Shown piece by piece: positions 1 through 8,264 of a DNA stretch of 64,000 nt. The position numbers were made by a program, and so were the translations under genes. Under the pieces are notes generated by a model. It was given only the letters and a program-made list of their open reading frames with translations. It was not told where the DNA came from and ran no database searches. Source of the DNA: Pseudoalteromonas piratica (GTDB lineage: Bacteria; Pseudomonadota; Gammaproteobacteria; Enterobacterales; Alteromonadaceae); assembly GCF_000788395.1 (NCBI RefSeq), contig NZ_CP009888.1:3058001-3122000 (forward strand). Direction: 5' to 3'. Numbering within the stretch: the stretch's first letter is position 1; every line of letters begins with the position of its first letter.

Positions 1-795
1 ATGTTCTCTAGATCTGATTTAATTGAGAAGTTTGGAATTGGCACTGCTGCTGCGAGCCGTGATATCGCAAAATATAAAGAACTTGCCCCTTTAAATTTTG
101 ATCATTCTAGGAATTCTAGGAATTTCGCGTTAAATGAGAATTGGCAATCAATTTTTGAATTTGAATCTTCAGAAGTTTTAAATCAATTAACGGGACGAAC
201 AGTACAAAGTACTAACAGAGCTTACATATCCAACGATATTCTAGATATGATCGACAGTCCTAGCATTGAAATTATCGCTCCTATCTCTAGAGCAATCTTC
301 AACAAGAAAGCTGTCGAAGTGGATTACTTCTCTAAATCGAGCGGCTTAAGTACTAAAGTAATAATCCCACACGCATTTATATACAATGGAACTCGATGGC
401 ATTTAAGAGGGTTTGATAGAAAGAAAGAAAGGTTTGCTGATTTTGTGATTTCTAGACTTCAATCATCTAGAAATATTGAAGCAGATGTTTTCGAACATGA
501 AACTCAAACACAAGACGATCAGTGGAATAGAATTGTTCAATTAGAAATTGAGCCTCATCCAGATTTTCCAACTCCAACCGCCCTTCATAGTGAATTCAAT
601 ATGGAAGAAGGGGTACTTAAGAAAAAAGTAAGAGCCTCTTCCGTTGGGTATTACCTTCAAAAGCTTTATGTAGATTGCGCTAAGGAAGTGACAAGAGGAG
701 AACACTATTTCCGTCTAAGACTGAAGAACAGGTTAGCACTCTATGGTGTAGAGAACTTATGGTTAGCTCCTAACTTCGATGGTTTTGACGAATAG
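1..795 (+). CDS. WYL-domain transcriptional regulator, BrxR/CapW-like, 5' end cut by window
   Basis: This is a DNA-binding regulator of the winged-helix/WYL type. The visible protein starts inside the helix-turn-helix (residues about 3-45, with RSDLIEKF and ASRDIAKY). A WYL core follows at about 95-165 (YNGTRWHLRGFD, then FVISRLQS), and a WCX-like C-terminal part at about 175-260. Relatives such as BrxR and CapW carry some 30-40 residues before this point, so the Met at base 1 is probably internal and the true start lies outside the window. Such regulators usually repress nearby phage-defence genes and respond to a ligand bound by the WYL fold. The gene runs tail-to-tail towards the Gabija-like pair, which suggests the left edge belongs to a defence island. 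The family call is secure; the target genes are not visible. Confidence 0.8.
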   Translation: MFSRSDLIEKFGIGTAAASRDIAKYKELAPLNFDHSRNSRNFALNENWQSIFEFESSEVLNQLTGRTVQSTNRAYISNDILDMIDSPSIEIIAPISRAIFNKKAVEVDYFSKSSGLSTKVIIPHAFIYNGTRWHLRGFDRKKERFADFVISRLQSSRNIEADVFEHETQTQDDQWNRIVQLEIEPHPDFPTPTALHSEFNMEEGVLKKKVRASSVGYYLQKLYVDCAKEVTRGEHYFRLRLKNRLALYGVENLWLAPNFDGFDE

Positions 796-827
796 TTTTA
801 AGATTAAAACTTCCCTAAAATGAGTAT

Positions 828-851
828 CCCAGACACATTGAAGTATCTGGG
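828..851. terminator. Hairpin between convergent genes
   Basis: CCCAGA at 828-833 pairs with TCTGGG at 846-851, between the stop codons of two convergent genes. There is no clear T-tract, so it is at best a weak bidirectional terminator. Confidence 0.35.
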
Positions 852-863
852 TCTACAATTATT

Positions 864-1073
864 TTACTCTATGAAACCATAGTATTGACCCGCACTAACT
901 ACTGCTTGAACAAACCTTTTTGCTTGCTCTGGGTCCATAATTACCAATTTATCATCTACATTTATATATATGCTGCTGTCTCTATAGAAAGAAGAACAGC
1001 CTATTTCAACATCCATTGAATTTTTGTCACCTTGATCTTTTAAAGTTTCTTCAAAGTACATTGTAGTTGCCAT
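864..1073 (-). CDS. Small hypothetical protein downstream of the Gabija-like pair
   Basis: A 69-residue acidic protein with no signal peptide or membrane segment and no family I recognise. It contains a predicted beta-rich middle (SSIYINVDDKLVIMD) and a short C-terminal helix (PEQAKRFVQAVVSAG). The start has a good ribosome-binding site (AAGGAAAC, four bases before the ATG), which argues that the gene is real. It lies on the same strand as the upstream nuclease-helicase pair, 100 bases after the helicase stop, with an inverted repeat in the gap. It could be an accessory or regulatory subunit of that defence operon, or simply an unrelated island gene. Nothing in the sequence decides between these. 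Confidence 0.6.
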   Translation of the reverse strand: MATTMYFEETLKDQGDKNSMDVEIGCSSFYRDSSIYINVDDKLVIMDPEQAKRFVQAVVSAGQYYGFIE

Positions 1074-1133
1074 TATAGTTTCCTTATTAAGTCTTTAGTT
1101 CCTAGTTTGAAGCATTGCTCAATCACACTTGTC

Positions 1134-1161
1134 AGCATTTCAAAATAACAAAAGAAATGCT
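1134..1161 (-). terminator. Inverted repeat between helicase gene and small downstream gene
   Basis: AGCATTTC at 1134-1141 is perfectly repeated in inverse as GAAATGCT at 1154-1161, with a 12-base A-rich loop. It lies just downstream of the helicase stop. It has no T-tract, so it may act as a partial terminator, an mRNA-stabilising hairpin or a protein-binding dyad. Confidence 0.35.
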
Positions 1162-1173
1162 AGTACTGTTGTA

Positions 1174-2574
1174 TTATTGATAAGGGCTTAGCGTCATATC
1201 TTCGGTTATCACCACTAACTTTTTTCGACACCTCGTAAGGGCTACATATAAATGCTTTGGACAACCAAACTTATGAGCATTTAGAATAACTACGACATCG
1301 AACTCTAGCCCTTTTGTTAATAAAGTCGTACCTATGTGCTTGCCTTCAACTCTTCGTCCAGCTCGTCTTATGTTATTCCTTTGTTCTCTCATACCTTCAA
1401 GCACAGAGATACCTTTTAATATTGATATATCAATAGATTTTAAAAGCGACTTAAATAATTCTATTCTCACGCAGTCAATATCAGGTAAGCTTTTTATCTC
1501 GCATAGAATATTCTTAAGAGAGTCTATAGAGGAATAGGAATCAACCATGCGTTGCAGTTTAATTACTCGTAACTTGGACTCACCATCTTTTTTGTTTTTA
1601 AACCCTTTATCATTAAACCAGTTATTCACTCCCGTTTTATTAAATAGTGTGTAAGCGATATCTCTAATTTCAATAACTAATTGAGTATGATCAAGGTTAT
1701 CAATTGATTTGGCTAAACGATAAAAATCCTTATCGTCGATACTTTCAATCGAACTTATGTCTTTAAACATTTTGGAGAACTTCAATCTAGGAGCGTTATT
1801 AACTGAATTTGGGTGTATCACCAACAAGCTATGTTCCCGGCGAAGAGAATTCAAAGTTCGGCAATAATCTGAACGAAAATTAAATAAGTCACGCTCTTGG
1901 GCAACAACAACCTCAATTGTGCCCAAATAATTTTCAAGCTCAATTCTTTCCTCATTTTTTAGCTGTTCTCGAATTCGAGAAAGTGCATCTCCCAACTCAT
2001 TCGCTCCAACTTGATTCCATCTATGAGGTACTTCTAAAGAAGGAAAAACTTCAAAGTCATCGAGGTGTTCATCAAAATTAACTAGCTCACCATTAAAGTT
2101 AAAAATTGCTTGCATGGGATCACCAAGAATCCTTGTAGGCATGAAATTCATAATTTTACTAAGCATTAAATGCTGGTGATAAGTACAATCCTGATATTCA
2201 TCTACAAACATCCCTGAATATGTTATTTTCAAGACATTTTCGACGACTGAGTTGCAAAAGATAGATGCAGATTCACCGATTAGAAAAGGGTAGTAATTAG
2301 TGGAATCTTCCTGTAGAGGTTTATCTCCTATGTAGAATGAATCTACATACTTTTGAGCAAAGCTCGTAATTGTTTCCACTGAATACTTGCTGTTATGAAT
2401 TCCAGCATCTTTCAATTTCTGCTTTATAGATGCAACCCCAGCATGAGTATGAGTTAACACTAAACTCTTACCTTTGGTATACTCCATACATCTTGAGAGT
2501 GTGTAGGTTTTACCATACCCAGCAGGTGCAATTAGAAGTGCTTTTTCACTGTTTACAAACGCTTCGAAATCCAT
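1174..2574 (-). CDS. gajB: UvrD-like helicase, GajB-type (Gabija-like system)
   Basis: A superfamily-1 helicase of about 466 residues. Motif I is APAGYGKT (residues 16-23), motif II is DEYQD (about 125), motif III is around GDPMQAIFNFNGE (about 150), and the C-terminal motifs are TTLLTKGLEFDVVVI and LYVALTRCRKKL. Size and order match GajB, which works with the GajA nuclease in Gabija anti-phage defence. I place the start at the ATG at 2574, two bases after the gajA stop. A TTG at 2589 would overlap gajA by 13 bases; neither has a clear ribosome-binding site, so translational coupling is likely. An OLD nuclease next to a UvrD-like helicase is also called a class 2 OLD pair, so the subtype name is an inference. 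Confidence 0.85.
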   Translation of the reverse strand: MDFEAFVNSEKALLIAPAGYGKTYTLSRCMEYTKGKSLVLTHTHAGVASIKQKLKDAGIHNSKYSVETITSFAQKYVDSFYIGDKPLQEDSTNYYPFLIGESASIFCNSVVENVLKITYSGMFVDEYQDCTYHQHLMLSKIMNFMPTRILGDPMQAIFNFNGELVNFDEHLDDFEVFPSLEVPHRWNQVGANELGDALSRIREQLKNEERIELENYLGTIEVVVAQERDLFNFRSDYCRTLNSLRREHSLLVIHPNSVNNAPRLKFSKMFKDISSIESIDDKDFYRLAKSIDNLDHTQLVIEIRDIAYTLFNKTGVNNWFNDKGFKNKKDGESKLRVIKLQRMVDSYSSIDSLKNILCEIKSLPDIDCVRIELFKSLLKSIDISILKGISVLEGMREQRNNIRRAGRRVEGKHIGTTLLTKGLEFDVVVILNAHKFGCPKHLYVALTRCRKKLVVITEDMTLSPYQ

Positions 2575-2576
2575 AT

Positions 2577-4274
2577 CTAATCGATCCAATTATCGAGTTT
2601 ACTTAAAGTTTGATAAAGACTTGTCGTTTTGATTTCCTCAAAATACCTAAAGATAATGTGACCAAGTTGCTCACCATGACCGACACTCTTAAACCACTCC
2701 TTCTTCCTAACAACAGAGGCTTTAGCAATAGCCTCTCTCATCTTTTTTGTATCCATTTCTTTCCAATTTTCAGGAAACTCTCCATCGTACTTTGCCCTAA
2801 CAGAATTCATGAGTGAGTCTTCCGTTTTCTGATGAACTTCAGTTACGTAGTTGAGCAAATCAAGAATGCCCGCCCAAGGAAGATCATCAAACACTTGATC
2901 CTCAAAAGAGTGTCCATCGTCACTATCAAAGATTTGAACTCCTGACTCTCTCAAGTATTCTTTGGAAGGATTCAAATCACCGTCAACATCAGAGTCGCAT
3001 AGCACAGATACAATTAACCCCGCACTCGCTGTATTCAAAGCTCTTTCAGTAAATGAGTGGCCTGAACCATCAACAAATGAGCAATCACTAATGCACATTG
3101 GACCTTTGCCCACTCTGAGCCTGTAAATATCCAAAGCTCGGCAAACGCCGACCTCTGTTGCTCCTTCGCATATTATTACCTTCTTAGAAAAAAATGCCTC
3201 AGGACACGCTCTTATAGCTCCTTGCAGTTGGCTATCATTCAAATCTAAAAAATTAGAATTAACTTCACCAGTTGCCCTATTGGTATTGACCACTAGAAGG
3301 TCTTGTGCCTCAAGCTCTATAGCAACCTCACGTGAGTGGGTTGTTATAATTACTTGGCCGTCATTTTCATCTTTTAGAGTTCTGGCAACTTGCTTCACTC
3401 TATCAGGCTCTAATCCTTGTTCAATTTCATCTATTAAAGCAATTCCACCATCTCTTGAAATAGCTGTTTGTATGGCCATAGAGGCAAGTCGTTTAGAACC
3501 TTTGCCCATCAAACGGAATGGAACATCACCTCTATGAAGACTCACTTTGCCTTCTTTTAGACTAATATCTTTAAAATCTAAGGTAGTCTGAACACCTTCT
3601 AAATTTAAACCTAAACTCGCCGCTTGCCTTTTTATCGCTTCCGTCACACCACTAAAGTGCGCATAGTCTGCCCTATCAACTTTTTCTTTTGCATCTCGAA
3701 TCGCATCTAGGACGATCTTTTCCTTATCAGCGTTAACGTCATGTAACTTTAATAATGAATTCAGTGGATTTCCTTTATTCCAAGAAAAGTGGCTATCAAT
3801 AAAATCTGAAATCATGAAGCAGTTTAGCTTTGAACGGTCACCAGCCGATATTCTGATTTCATCTTCTCTCCTACCGTTAAGTACCGTCCATTTGGGTTCC
3901 AGAGCTTTATCAACAGTCAACTTAATAGTAAGTACTGAGATATCTCCAGCGGATATGTCATCTATAACAACACCTGTTTCACGACAAAGAGTTCTGCACC
4001 AAAGGCCATATTTCTCCTCCAATAGCAATTTTTCTGGCACGTGTGATAGGGATGCGATAATTTCAATAGGCTTATCTGCATTTAGATTGTAAAAATCAGT
4101 ATCATAAAAGGATAAATTCCAAACGGGCGAAAGGACTGATTTTATAGCTTCAAGAATTGTTGTTTTTCCGCTATCTCCCCTACCTACAAGACATATGACA
4201 TCACGATCAAACCTTTGGTAAAAGGAATTTATTCCTCGATAATTATTTATTTCAAGCTCAACAATCTTTGTCAT
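2577..4274 (-). CDS. gajA: OLD-family ATPase-TOPRIM nuclease, GajA-type (Gabija-like system)
   Basis: A 565-residue protein with an N-terminal ABC-type ATPase and a C-terminal TOPRIM nuclease domain. Walker A is GRGDSGKT (residues 31-38). The ABC signature region is MGKGSKRLASMA, and Walker B is IALIDEIEQG (about 280). The TOPRIM begins at KVIICEGATEVG (about 366, with the conserved Glu) and continues to the acidic CDSDVDGD (about 428). This layout and length fit GajA, whose nucleotide-regulated nuclease is activated during phage infection. The gene is followed immediately by the helicase gene on the same strand, as expected for a Gabija operon. A recombinase gene lies 27 bases upstream on the same strand. 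Family call is strong; anti-phage activity is inferred. Confidence 0.87.
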   Translation of the reverse strand: MTKIVELEINNYRGINSFYQRFDRDVICLVGRGDSGKTTILEAIKSVLSPVWNLSFYDTDFYNLNADKPIEIIASLSHVPEKLLLEEKYGLWCRTLCRETGVVIDDISAGDISVLTIKLTVDKALEPKWTVLNGRREDEIRISAGDRSKLNCFMISDFIDSHFSWNKGNPLNSLLKLHDVNADKEKIVLDAIRDAKEKVDRADYAHFSGVTEAIKRQAASLGLNLEGVQTTLDFKDISLKEGKVSLHRGDVPFRLMGKGSKRLASMAIQTAISRDGGIALIDEIEQGLEPDRVKQVARTLKDENDGQVIITTHSREVAIELEAQDLLVVNTNRATGEVNSNFLDLNDSQLQGAIRACPEAFFSKKVIICEGATEVGVCRALDIYRLRVGKGPMCISDCSFVDGSGHSFTERALNTASAGLIVSVLCDSDVDGDLNPSKEYLRESGVQIFDSDDGHSFEDQVFDDLPWAGILDLLNYVTEVHQKTEDSLMNSVRAKYDGEFPENWKEMDTKKMREAIAKASVVRKKEWFKSVGHGEQLGHIIFRYFEEIKTTSLYQTLSKLDNWID

Positions 4275-4301
4275 TCCCTTGCCTTTTTGAGTTAAATTTA
4301 T

Positions 4302-4877
4302 TTAAGTATTAATTCTTTGCTCTAATCGTTCTATGCTTCTATGAACTGTTGCTCTACTAACATTGTATTTTCTGGCTAGTGCTGAAATTGAATCCCCACT
4401 TAACCTAGCCTTATAAAGCTCTTTGGTTTGCTTGTCAGAAAGAGCAGGCATTCTCCCTATATGTTTACCTTTAGCCTTGGCTTCTTCGCGCCCTTCCGCT
4501 GTTCGAGATTTAATGAGGTCTCGCTCTAACTGAGCGAAAACACCGCACAGGTTTATCATTGCAGTAGCAAATGGGTTATCATTTTTAGTATTAAGTGAGC
4601 CATCTATTATATTTAGACAGGCTCCTTTATTGTGAATACTCTCGATAGCCTCAAGAATAGATTTTAACGACCGCCCCAAGCGATCGAGGCGAGTAACAAT
4701 TACTTCATCCCCTTCCCTGATAAAATCAATCAACTCCAGTAATTTTTCTTCATTTTTTATTGAAGTCCCCGACTGCTTTCCTTGAAAAACTCTTTCACAA
4801 CCAAATTCGTTCAACTTGGACAGTTGAATCTTTAGATCCTGCTCTTTTGTAGAAACTCTCGCAAAACCAACTTTCAT
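4302..4877 (-). CDS. Serine recombinase (resolvase/invertase family)
   Basis: A 191-residue small serine recombinase. The catalytic serine is Ser9 in FARVSTKEQ, followed by the typical VTRLDRLGRSLKSIL segment, the long E-helix region (FAQLERDLIKSRTAEG) and a C-terminal helix-turn-helix (SISALARKYNVSRATVHR). I start it at the ATG at 4877, because this Met leads directly into the conserved N-terminus; a longer frame to 4913 would add twelve unrelated residues. Direct and inverted TTTCGTACA/ACGAAA repeats lie just upstream and look like its crossover or operator site. It sits next to the Gabija-like genes with no Tn3 transposase nearby, so it may be a leftover of a transposon or plasmid, or a mover of this cassette. 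Confidence 0.88.
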   Translation of the reverse strand: MKVGFARVSTKEQDLKIQLSKLNEFGCERVFQGKQSGTSIKNEEKLLELIDFIREGDEVIVTRLDRLGRSLKSILEAIESIHNKGACLNIIDGSLNTKNDNPFATAMINLCGVFAQLERDLIKSRTAEGREEAKAKGKHIGRMPALSDKQTKELYKARLSGDSISALARKYNVSRATVHRSIERLEQRINT

Positions 4878-4895
4878 ATGTACGTAACCTATAAC

Positions 4896-4980
4896 TTTCG
4901 TACACCTTACCAATTAAGTGAACGAAAGTCCACTAAACAAATTTCGTACATGAACGAAATGAAACACCCACATTCGTACA
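4896..4980. other. res-like cluster of repeats upstream of the serine recombinase
   Basis: Five related elements fall within 85 bases. TTTCGTACA occurs at 4896-4904 and 4942-4950, with a near copy ATTCGTACA at 4972-4980. The inverse ACGAAA occurs at 4922-4927 and 4954-4959. The pair at 4942-4959 is a tight dyad (TTTCGT, 6-base spacer, ACGAAA), while the pair at 4896-4927 is wider. Several dyads of unequal spacing next to the recombinase start are typical of a resolvase res site that also acts as operator. Function is inferred from position and symmetry. Confidence 0.55.
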
Positions 4981-5007
4981 CATGCAGAGAGAAAATGAAT
5001 GACAATT

Positions 5008-5397
5008 CTAACTATCAAGTGACTTAATTATTCCACACGCTTCAACGGTGTTTTCAGTTGTACACAAACTTGCCATTTGTTGTAGCTCAGCTTTTAGTGC
5101 TTCGAGTTCTCTCATTCGATTGTTAACTAAGGTCAATTGTTGAGCAATGAGCTTATTAACACTTGCACAGCTTTCCTCAGGCTTATTTTTCAGTTCAATA
5201 AGTCGTTTTACATCTGTTAAGGGGATATTCAAACTTCGACAATGCTTTATAAACTCTAACTCTTTTAAAGCCAGATCGCCATATAACCTGTAATTCCCTT
5301 CTGTACGTTCAGGAATAGAAAGCAATCCTTCTTTCTCGTAATACCGAATTGTTTGTATAGAACACCCTGTCGTTTTTGAAAGTTCACCTATTTTCAT
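5008..5397 (-). CDS. cadR: MerR-family Cd/Pb/Zn-responsive regulator, CadR-like
   Basis: A 129-residue MerR regulator. The N-terminal winged helix reads MKIGELSKTTGCSIQTIRYYE and is followed by the long dimerisation helix. The metal-binding cysteines are Cys77, Cys112 and Cys121, close to the positions used by CadR and PbrR for Cd(II), Pb(II) and Zn(II). These proteins bend an over-long promoter so that metal binding switches on a divergent exporter gene. Here the divergent gene is a CDF transporter, and the intergenic region holds a promoter with the expected 19-base spacer. The set of three cysteines points to divalent soft metals rather than copper. Confidence 0.88.
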   Translation of the reverse strand: MKIGELSKTTGCSIQTIRYYEKEGLLSIPERTEGNYRLYGDLALKELEFIKHCRSLNIPLTDVKRLIELKNKPEESCASVNKLIAQQLTLVNNRMRELEALKAELQQMASLCTTENTVEACGIIKSLDS

Positions 5398-5415
5398 GAA
5401 ATTCTAACTTTTAGC

Positions 5416-5446
5416 TTGACTCTATAGTAACTATAGACTTTAAAGT
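5416..5446 (+). promoter_or_regulatory. MerR-type promoter with 19-bp spacer for the CDF/czc genes
   Basis: The -35 box TTGACT lies at 5416-5421 and the -10 box TAAAGT at 5441-5446, 19 bases apart. The spacer holds the perfect dyad CTATAGT-A-ACTATAG (5422-5436). This over-long spacer with a central palindrome is the hallmark of MerR-family targets, and the dyad resembles known CadR/PbrR operators. It reads towards the CDF gene, with the regulator transcribed the other way. Confidence 0.85.
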
Positions 5447-5604
5447 TGAACTATTAAACAAATAATTACGGCCTTCAATGAATATTAGTAAAATTGAGTT
5501 GAAATACACTTGCTTTATTGTTTTTTACTTCAGTGCCGTTATATTTTTTCTTGCACTAACTGAATGTTGCAGCCATTCGAGATGAAAAAACATTAGAGGC
5601 GAAA

Positions 5605-6492
5605 ATGCATAATCACAGCCATAATCATGCTGACGACAAAGACAGCCGAATAGGTTGGACATTTTTTCTAAATGTATCCTTTACAATAATAGAATTCATA
5701 GGTGGCTGGTTAACTAATAGCACCGCTATAATGGCTGATGCTGTACATGATCTTGGCGATAGCCTTTCAATAGGTTTTGCGTGGATTTTAAGCCGCTTTT
5801 CCGATAAAAAGCCATCTGATAGATTTAGCTACGGTTATAAACGGCTATCCCTATTTGGCGCATTAGTAAATAGTCTTGTGTTGGTTGTTGGTTCAATATG
5901 GATTTTGCTTGAAGCTACTCCTAGGCTATTTAACCCTGAAATGCCTATGGTTGAAGGAATGCTAGGGTTAGCATTATTAGGAGTCACAGTAAATGGTTAT
6001 GCTGTTTACAAATTAAGAGCTGGAAAAACGTTAAATGAGCGAGTCCTAACATGGCACCTCCTAGAAGATGTTTTAGGTTGGGCCGCAGTTCTAATCGTTT
6101 CAATTGTGCTACTCTTTGTGGAGCTGCCTATATTGGATCCATTGCTGTCAATATGCTTTACACTCTTCATTTTATTTAATGTTCTCAAAAACCTAAAAGC
6201 TACATTGTTACTGTTCCTCCAAGGGACACCTGATCAAAAATCTCACGATGATATCGAAGACGTTTTAACTAGGATCCCTGAAGTTCTAGGAGTCCACCAT
6301 ATGCATTTTTGGTCATTAGACGGTGAAAAACATGTACTAACAGCTCATTTAGAATTAGCTCAGAACTATAATGTTGAAAAACTTCTCGAATTAAAAAATA
6401 TAATAGCAAAGGAACTTTTTCATTTTAACTTGTCTCACACTACTATTGAATTTGAGTTTCCAGATGAAGTCTGCCGAGATAATGAGGAATAA
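5605..6492 (+). CDS. CDF-family divalent cation exporter (CzcD/ZitB-like)
   Basis: A 295-residue inner-membrane antiporter expected to export Zn, Cd or Co in exchange for protons. The N-terminus is His-rich (HNHSHNHADD). Six membrane segments follow. The transport-site residues are in place: Asp45 and Asp49 in TM2 (MADAVHDLGD) and His151 and Asp155 in TM5 (WHLLEDVLGW), matching the YiiP-type D-D-H-D site. The C-terminal cytoplasmic domain has the usual HHMHFWSLDG start. It is the first gene downstream of the MerR-type promoter and is followed 62 bases later by the mini-protein gene that leads into czcCBA, so the whole set may be one metal-induced transcript. Confidence 0.92.
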   Translation: MHNHSHNHADDKDSRIGWTFFLNVSFTIIEFIGGWLTNSTAIMADAVHDLGDSLSIGFAWILSRFSDKKPSDRFSYGYKRLSLFGALVNSLVLVVGSIWILLEATPRLFNPEMPMVEGMLGLALLGVTVNGYAVYKLRAGKTLNERVLTWHLLEDVLGWAAVLIVSIVLLFVELPILDPLLSICFTLFILFNVLKNLKATLLLFLQGTPDQKSHDDIEDVLTRIPEVLGVHHMHFWSLDGEKHVLTAHLELAQNYNVEKLLELKNIIAKELFHFNLSHTTIEFEFPDEVCRDNEE

Positions 6493-6554
6493 AAACTAGC
6501 TGATTCAACCGTTTTCTGGTATGTTGCATATGCTTGTTTTGAAAGGTGATTAAA

Positions 6555-6905
6555 TTGAATTTTACAGGTGTTATCAAATTGCTATTAGTTGTTTCGATTG
6601 TTTTACAATCGTTATCTGCTTTCGCGTCTGCTACATCTCAATTGCATCAAATAGATATTGATCACATTCAAACTCAACATGATCATAAAAATGATATGAG
6701 CAGCAATGGTGAAGAAAATAGTGAAGACGGTCATAATATTAGTGATTGTCATCACTGTGGTCATTGCAGTGGAAGTCATCTCTCTTGGGTTATCATTGAT
6801 AATATTAATATTTCCGTTACATTAACTACTATCAATAATATTCCTAATCAATTCGACCAAACAAAAGAATATTTAGACGCTATTTTGCGCCCTCCTATAT
6901 CTTAA
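6555..6905 (+). CDS. Exported Cys/His-rich mini-protein ending in RPPI (copy A)
   Basis: About 116 residues with an N-terminal signal peptide (VIKLLLVVSIVLQSLSAFAS), a His/Asp-rich linker and a DCHHCGHCSGSH cluster. The C-terminus is LRPPIS right before the stop. A GTG at 6546 could extend it by three codons, but the ribosome-binding site AAAGGTGA (6543-6549) fits the TTG at 6555 better. Two similar proteins end in YRPPIIC and YRPPIFA elsewhere in the window. All three lie in front of metal-export genes, here czcCBA. The layout resembles DUF2946-type proteins, some of which act as metal-responsive leader ORFs. A periplasmic metal-binding role is the alternative. Confidence 0.7.
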   Translation: MNFTGVIKLLLVVSIVLQSLSAFASATSQLHQIDIDHIQTQHDHKNDMSSNGEENSEDGHNISDCHHCGHCSGSHLSWVIIDNINISVTLTTINNIPNQFDQTKEYLDAILRPPIS

Positions 6906-6988
6906 TCATATTAAATATTTAACTGCCCTAATAGTCATCTATAACGGATGAATGGGTTTGATTAACTGATAAATAGATTAAGAGTCTT

Positions 6989-8206
6989 ATGTATAAATAT
7001 GTAAAACATTCAGGTGTATTCCTGACTTTAGCCGTGGCTGTAAGTTTTACCAGTATAGCTTACAGTAAACAAGAAAACGTTACGTGGATAGACACCCAAA
7101 TAAACAAAGATCCTGAAGTTATTGAAGCGAGAGAATTACTAAAAGCAAGTGACTATCGGGCAAAAAGCCTAACACAGGCGGTTTATAACCCCGATTTTGA
7201 AGCTAGTTTCGATAAAGAAGGTGACTTTAACAATTATTCAATCGGAATAAGTCAAACAATCGATTTATGGGATAAACGTGCTATCAATGATTCAATTGGT
7301 AAAATCGCATTTTATGCTAGCCAGCAGCAATTATTGGATTTACTAGAGTCCAAAAAAGCTAATGCAATTCAGGCCATCGTTACATGGCAAGCAGCCAAAG
7401 AAGCATCTTTACTCGTCATTGAAAGAGAAAAGCAACTCAAAACTTTACTCAATATTGTAGAAGAGAAGCTAGATGCAGGAATTCTTGAGCCTTTAGATGC
7501 GGAGTTAGTTTATTTAAACCTATCACAAGTTTTCATTCAGATAGCTGAATATCAGACTGCCTTGAAAACTGCCGAAGTAAAAGTTCGAGAATTATTACCA
7601 GATTGGACACCAGAACTCCAAAACAAGCTTTCTTTTTCAATTGATATTGAAAACTACACGTTCAAGAAAGAATGGATTGAAGAGCACCCAACTGTTCTTC
7701 AGGCAAAAGCTCTATGGCACGAACAGAAGTTAAAAGCCCAACTAACGTCCATAGAGTATAAAGCTAATCCCACTATTGGGATTAGCGCAGGAAAAAATAA
7801 TGACGACAATATAGTTGGTCTAACTTTTTCTATGCCTATGAACATTAGAAACGACTACTCTGATGTAATGAAAGCTGCCAATTTAGAAGCTATAGCAGCA
7901 GAGGCAAATTTCCAATCAAAATATCGAAGGCAATCTTTTGAAGCTCAAGCTAAATTTGAATCACTCATCACAAATAAAAAGTACTTTGAAAAGTGGAAAA
8001 ACCTCATGCAAAACAGATTAGGTAATAGTTTGAGTTTGCTAAATGCTAGGTGGGAAGCTGGTGATATAAACACTTCGGACTATTTATTCACGTTTAGCCA
8101 GCGTACCGAAGGACTACTCTCAGGCATTCAACTAAAGAAACAATTCAAGCTTTCCGAAGTATCTTTCATTCAGAGCATTGGACAAATTTCCAAATTTGAA
8201 ATTTAG
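6989..8206 (+). CDS. czcC: TolC-family outer-membrane channel of CzcCBA-type pump
   Basis: A 405-residue outer-membrane efflux protein with an N-terminal signal peptide (cleavage near SIAYS) and the long alpha-helical repeats of the TolC/CzcC family, such as ALLKASDYRAKSLTQAV-like and LDAELVYLNLSQ heptads. It should form the outer-membrane exit duct for the adaptor and pump encoded directly downstream. The gap to the preceding mini-protein gene is 83 bases and to the adaptor gene 58 bases, all on the same strand. The family assignment rests on gene order plus the helical pattern; sequence similarity within this family is generally low. Confidence 0.87.
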   Translation: MYKYVKHSGVFLTLAVAVSFTSIAYSKQENVTWIDTQINKDPEVIEARELLKASDYRAKSLTQAVYNPDFEASFDKEGDFNNYSIGISQTIDLWDKRAINDSIGKIAFYASQQQLLDLLESKKANAIQAIVTWQAAKEASLLVIEREKQLKTLLNIVEEKLDAGILEPLDAELVYLNLSQVFIQIAEYQTALKTAEVKVRELLPDWTPELQNKLSFSIDIENYTFKKEWIEEHPTVLQAKALWHEQKLKAQLTSIEYKANPTIGISAGKNNDDNIVGLTFSMPMNIRNDYSDVMKAANLEAIAAEANFQSKYRRQSFEAQAKFESLITNKKYFEKWKNLMQNRLGNSLSLLNARWEAGDINTSDYLFTFSQRTEGLLSGIQLKKQFKLSEVSFIQSIGQISKFEI

Positions 8207-8264
8207 GCATTCAGTTCAACTAGTGAAGATTTTTCAAATTTAAAAAGAATTATAGGTAAATGAT

